Origin: JBFWVD01 sp050246915
Lineage (GTDB): Bacteria > Actinomycetota > Acidimicrobiia > Acidimicrobiales > Ilumatobacteraceae
Direction: 5' to 3'
Assembly: GCA_050246915.1 (NCBI GenBank)
Contig: JBFWVD010000007.1
Span: 1-64,000, forward strand
Length of the DNA: 64,000 nt
A program made the position numbers and the translations under genes. This document shows positions 63,993 to 64,000 of this stretch, in pieces; positions within the stretch are counted from its first letter, which is position 1, and every line of letters begins with the position of its first letter. The notes under the pieces were generated by a model. That model worked only from the letters and a program-made list of their open reading frames with translations, was not told where the DNA came from and searched no databases.

Positions 63993-64000
63993 GGACCCTC

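Overview
The window is high-GC, gene-dense bacterial DNA with many GTG starts, few rRNA-type signals and short gene gaps. The gene content points to Actinomycetota: a GTP-type PEP carboxykinase, a MhuD-like haem-degrading protein, a UvrD2-like helicase with an HRDC tail, a YceD/rnc/mutM/smc/ftsY/ffh cluster in mycobacterial order, a DUF2469 gene, and several acyl-CoA dehydrogenases and family III CoA-transferases. The overall character (many lipid-CoA enzymes, Thr-rich lipoproteins) fits the class Acidimicrobiia (Ilumatobacter-like) best. That placement is an inference, not shown by a marker gene.

Layout. 1-11.8 kb: a NYN-type nuclease with a Lys/Ala-rich tail, exonuclease III, a UvrD2-like helicase, a PH/SHOCT membrane protein, a C11-peptidase-like lipoprotein without its catalytic residues, a racemase-type CoA-transferase, a LmbE deacetylase, a phosphatase, a lipoprotein, and a divergent pair made of a MhuD-like protein and a four-helix membrane protein. 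11.7-17.3 kb, minus strand: a lipoprotein coupled to a GGDEF-EAL protein, then pckG with a clear terminator, a cold-shock-like protein and rpmB. 17.5-21.5 kb: fakA-like gene and recG. 21.5-30.4 kb: a block between recG and rsmD with two molybdoenzymes on either side of a two-component system. 30.4-39.4 kb: rsmD, coaD, a coiled-coil protein, yceD, rpmF, plsX, acpP, rnc, mutM, smc. 39.5-45.0 kb: a lipid-CoA block (SDR, three acyl-CoA dehydrogenases, CoA-transferase). 45.1-52.4 kb: ftsY, a secreted protein, ffh, rpsP, khpA, rimM, trmD, rplS, DUF2469, yraN. 52.4-59.8 kb: two very small genes, a YczE-like membrane protein, comF, a spermidine-synthase-like gene, hpf, secA, prfB. 59.8-61.0 kb: a decayed stretch with a 5'-truncated DUF4143 ATPase and a frameshifted membrane-protein remnant. 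61.1-64.0 kb: SDR, acyl-CoA dehydrogenase and a possible HTH protein.

How the parts work together. Most of 30-59 kb is translation, ribosome maturation, protein targeting (FtsY/Ffh/SecA), chromosome maintenance (SMC, RNase III, MutM) and phospholipid precursor supply (PlsX/ACP), in closely spaced and overlapping genes. The accessory blocks are lipid/CoA catabolism and membrane redox enzymes.

Two window-wide signals are not explained by the genes. The first is an interspersed 16-bp word, GTCAA-N6-TTG(A/C), found by eye at 16 places in unrelated genes on both strands, five of them as the perfect palindrome GTCAA-N6-TTGAC. The second is a recurrent TANNNT box 6-8 nt before start codons, the layout of leaderless actinobacterial transcripts. 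No rRNA, tRNA, CRISPR array, insertion sequence or complete prophage was seen.
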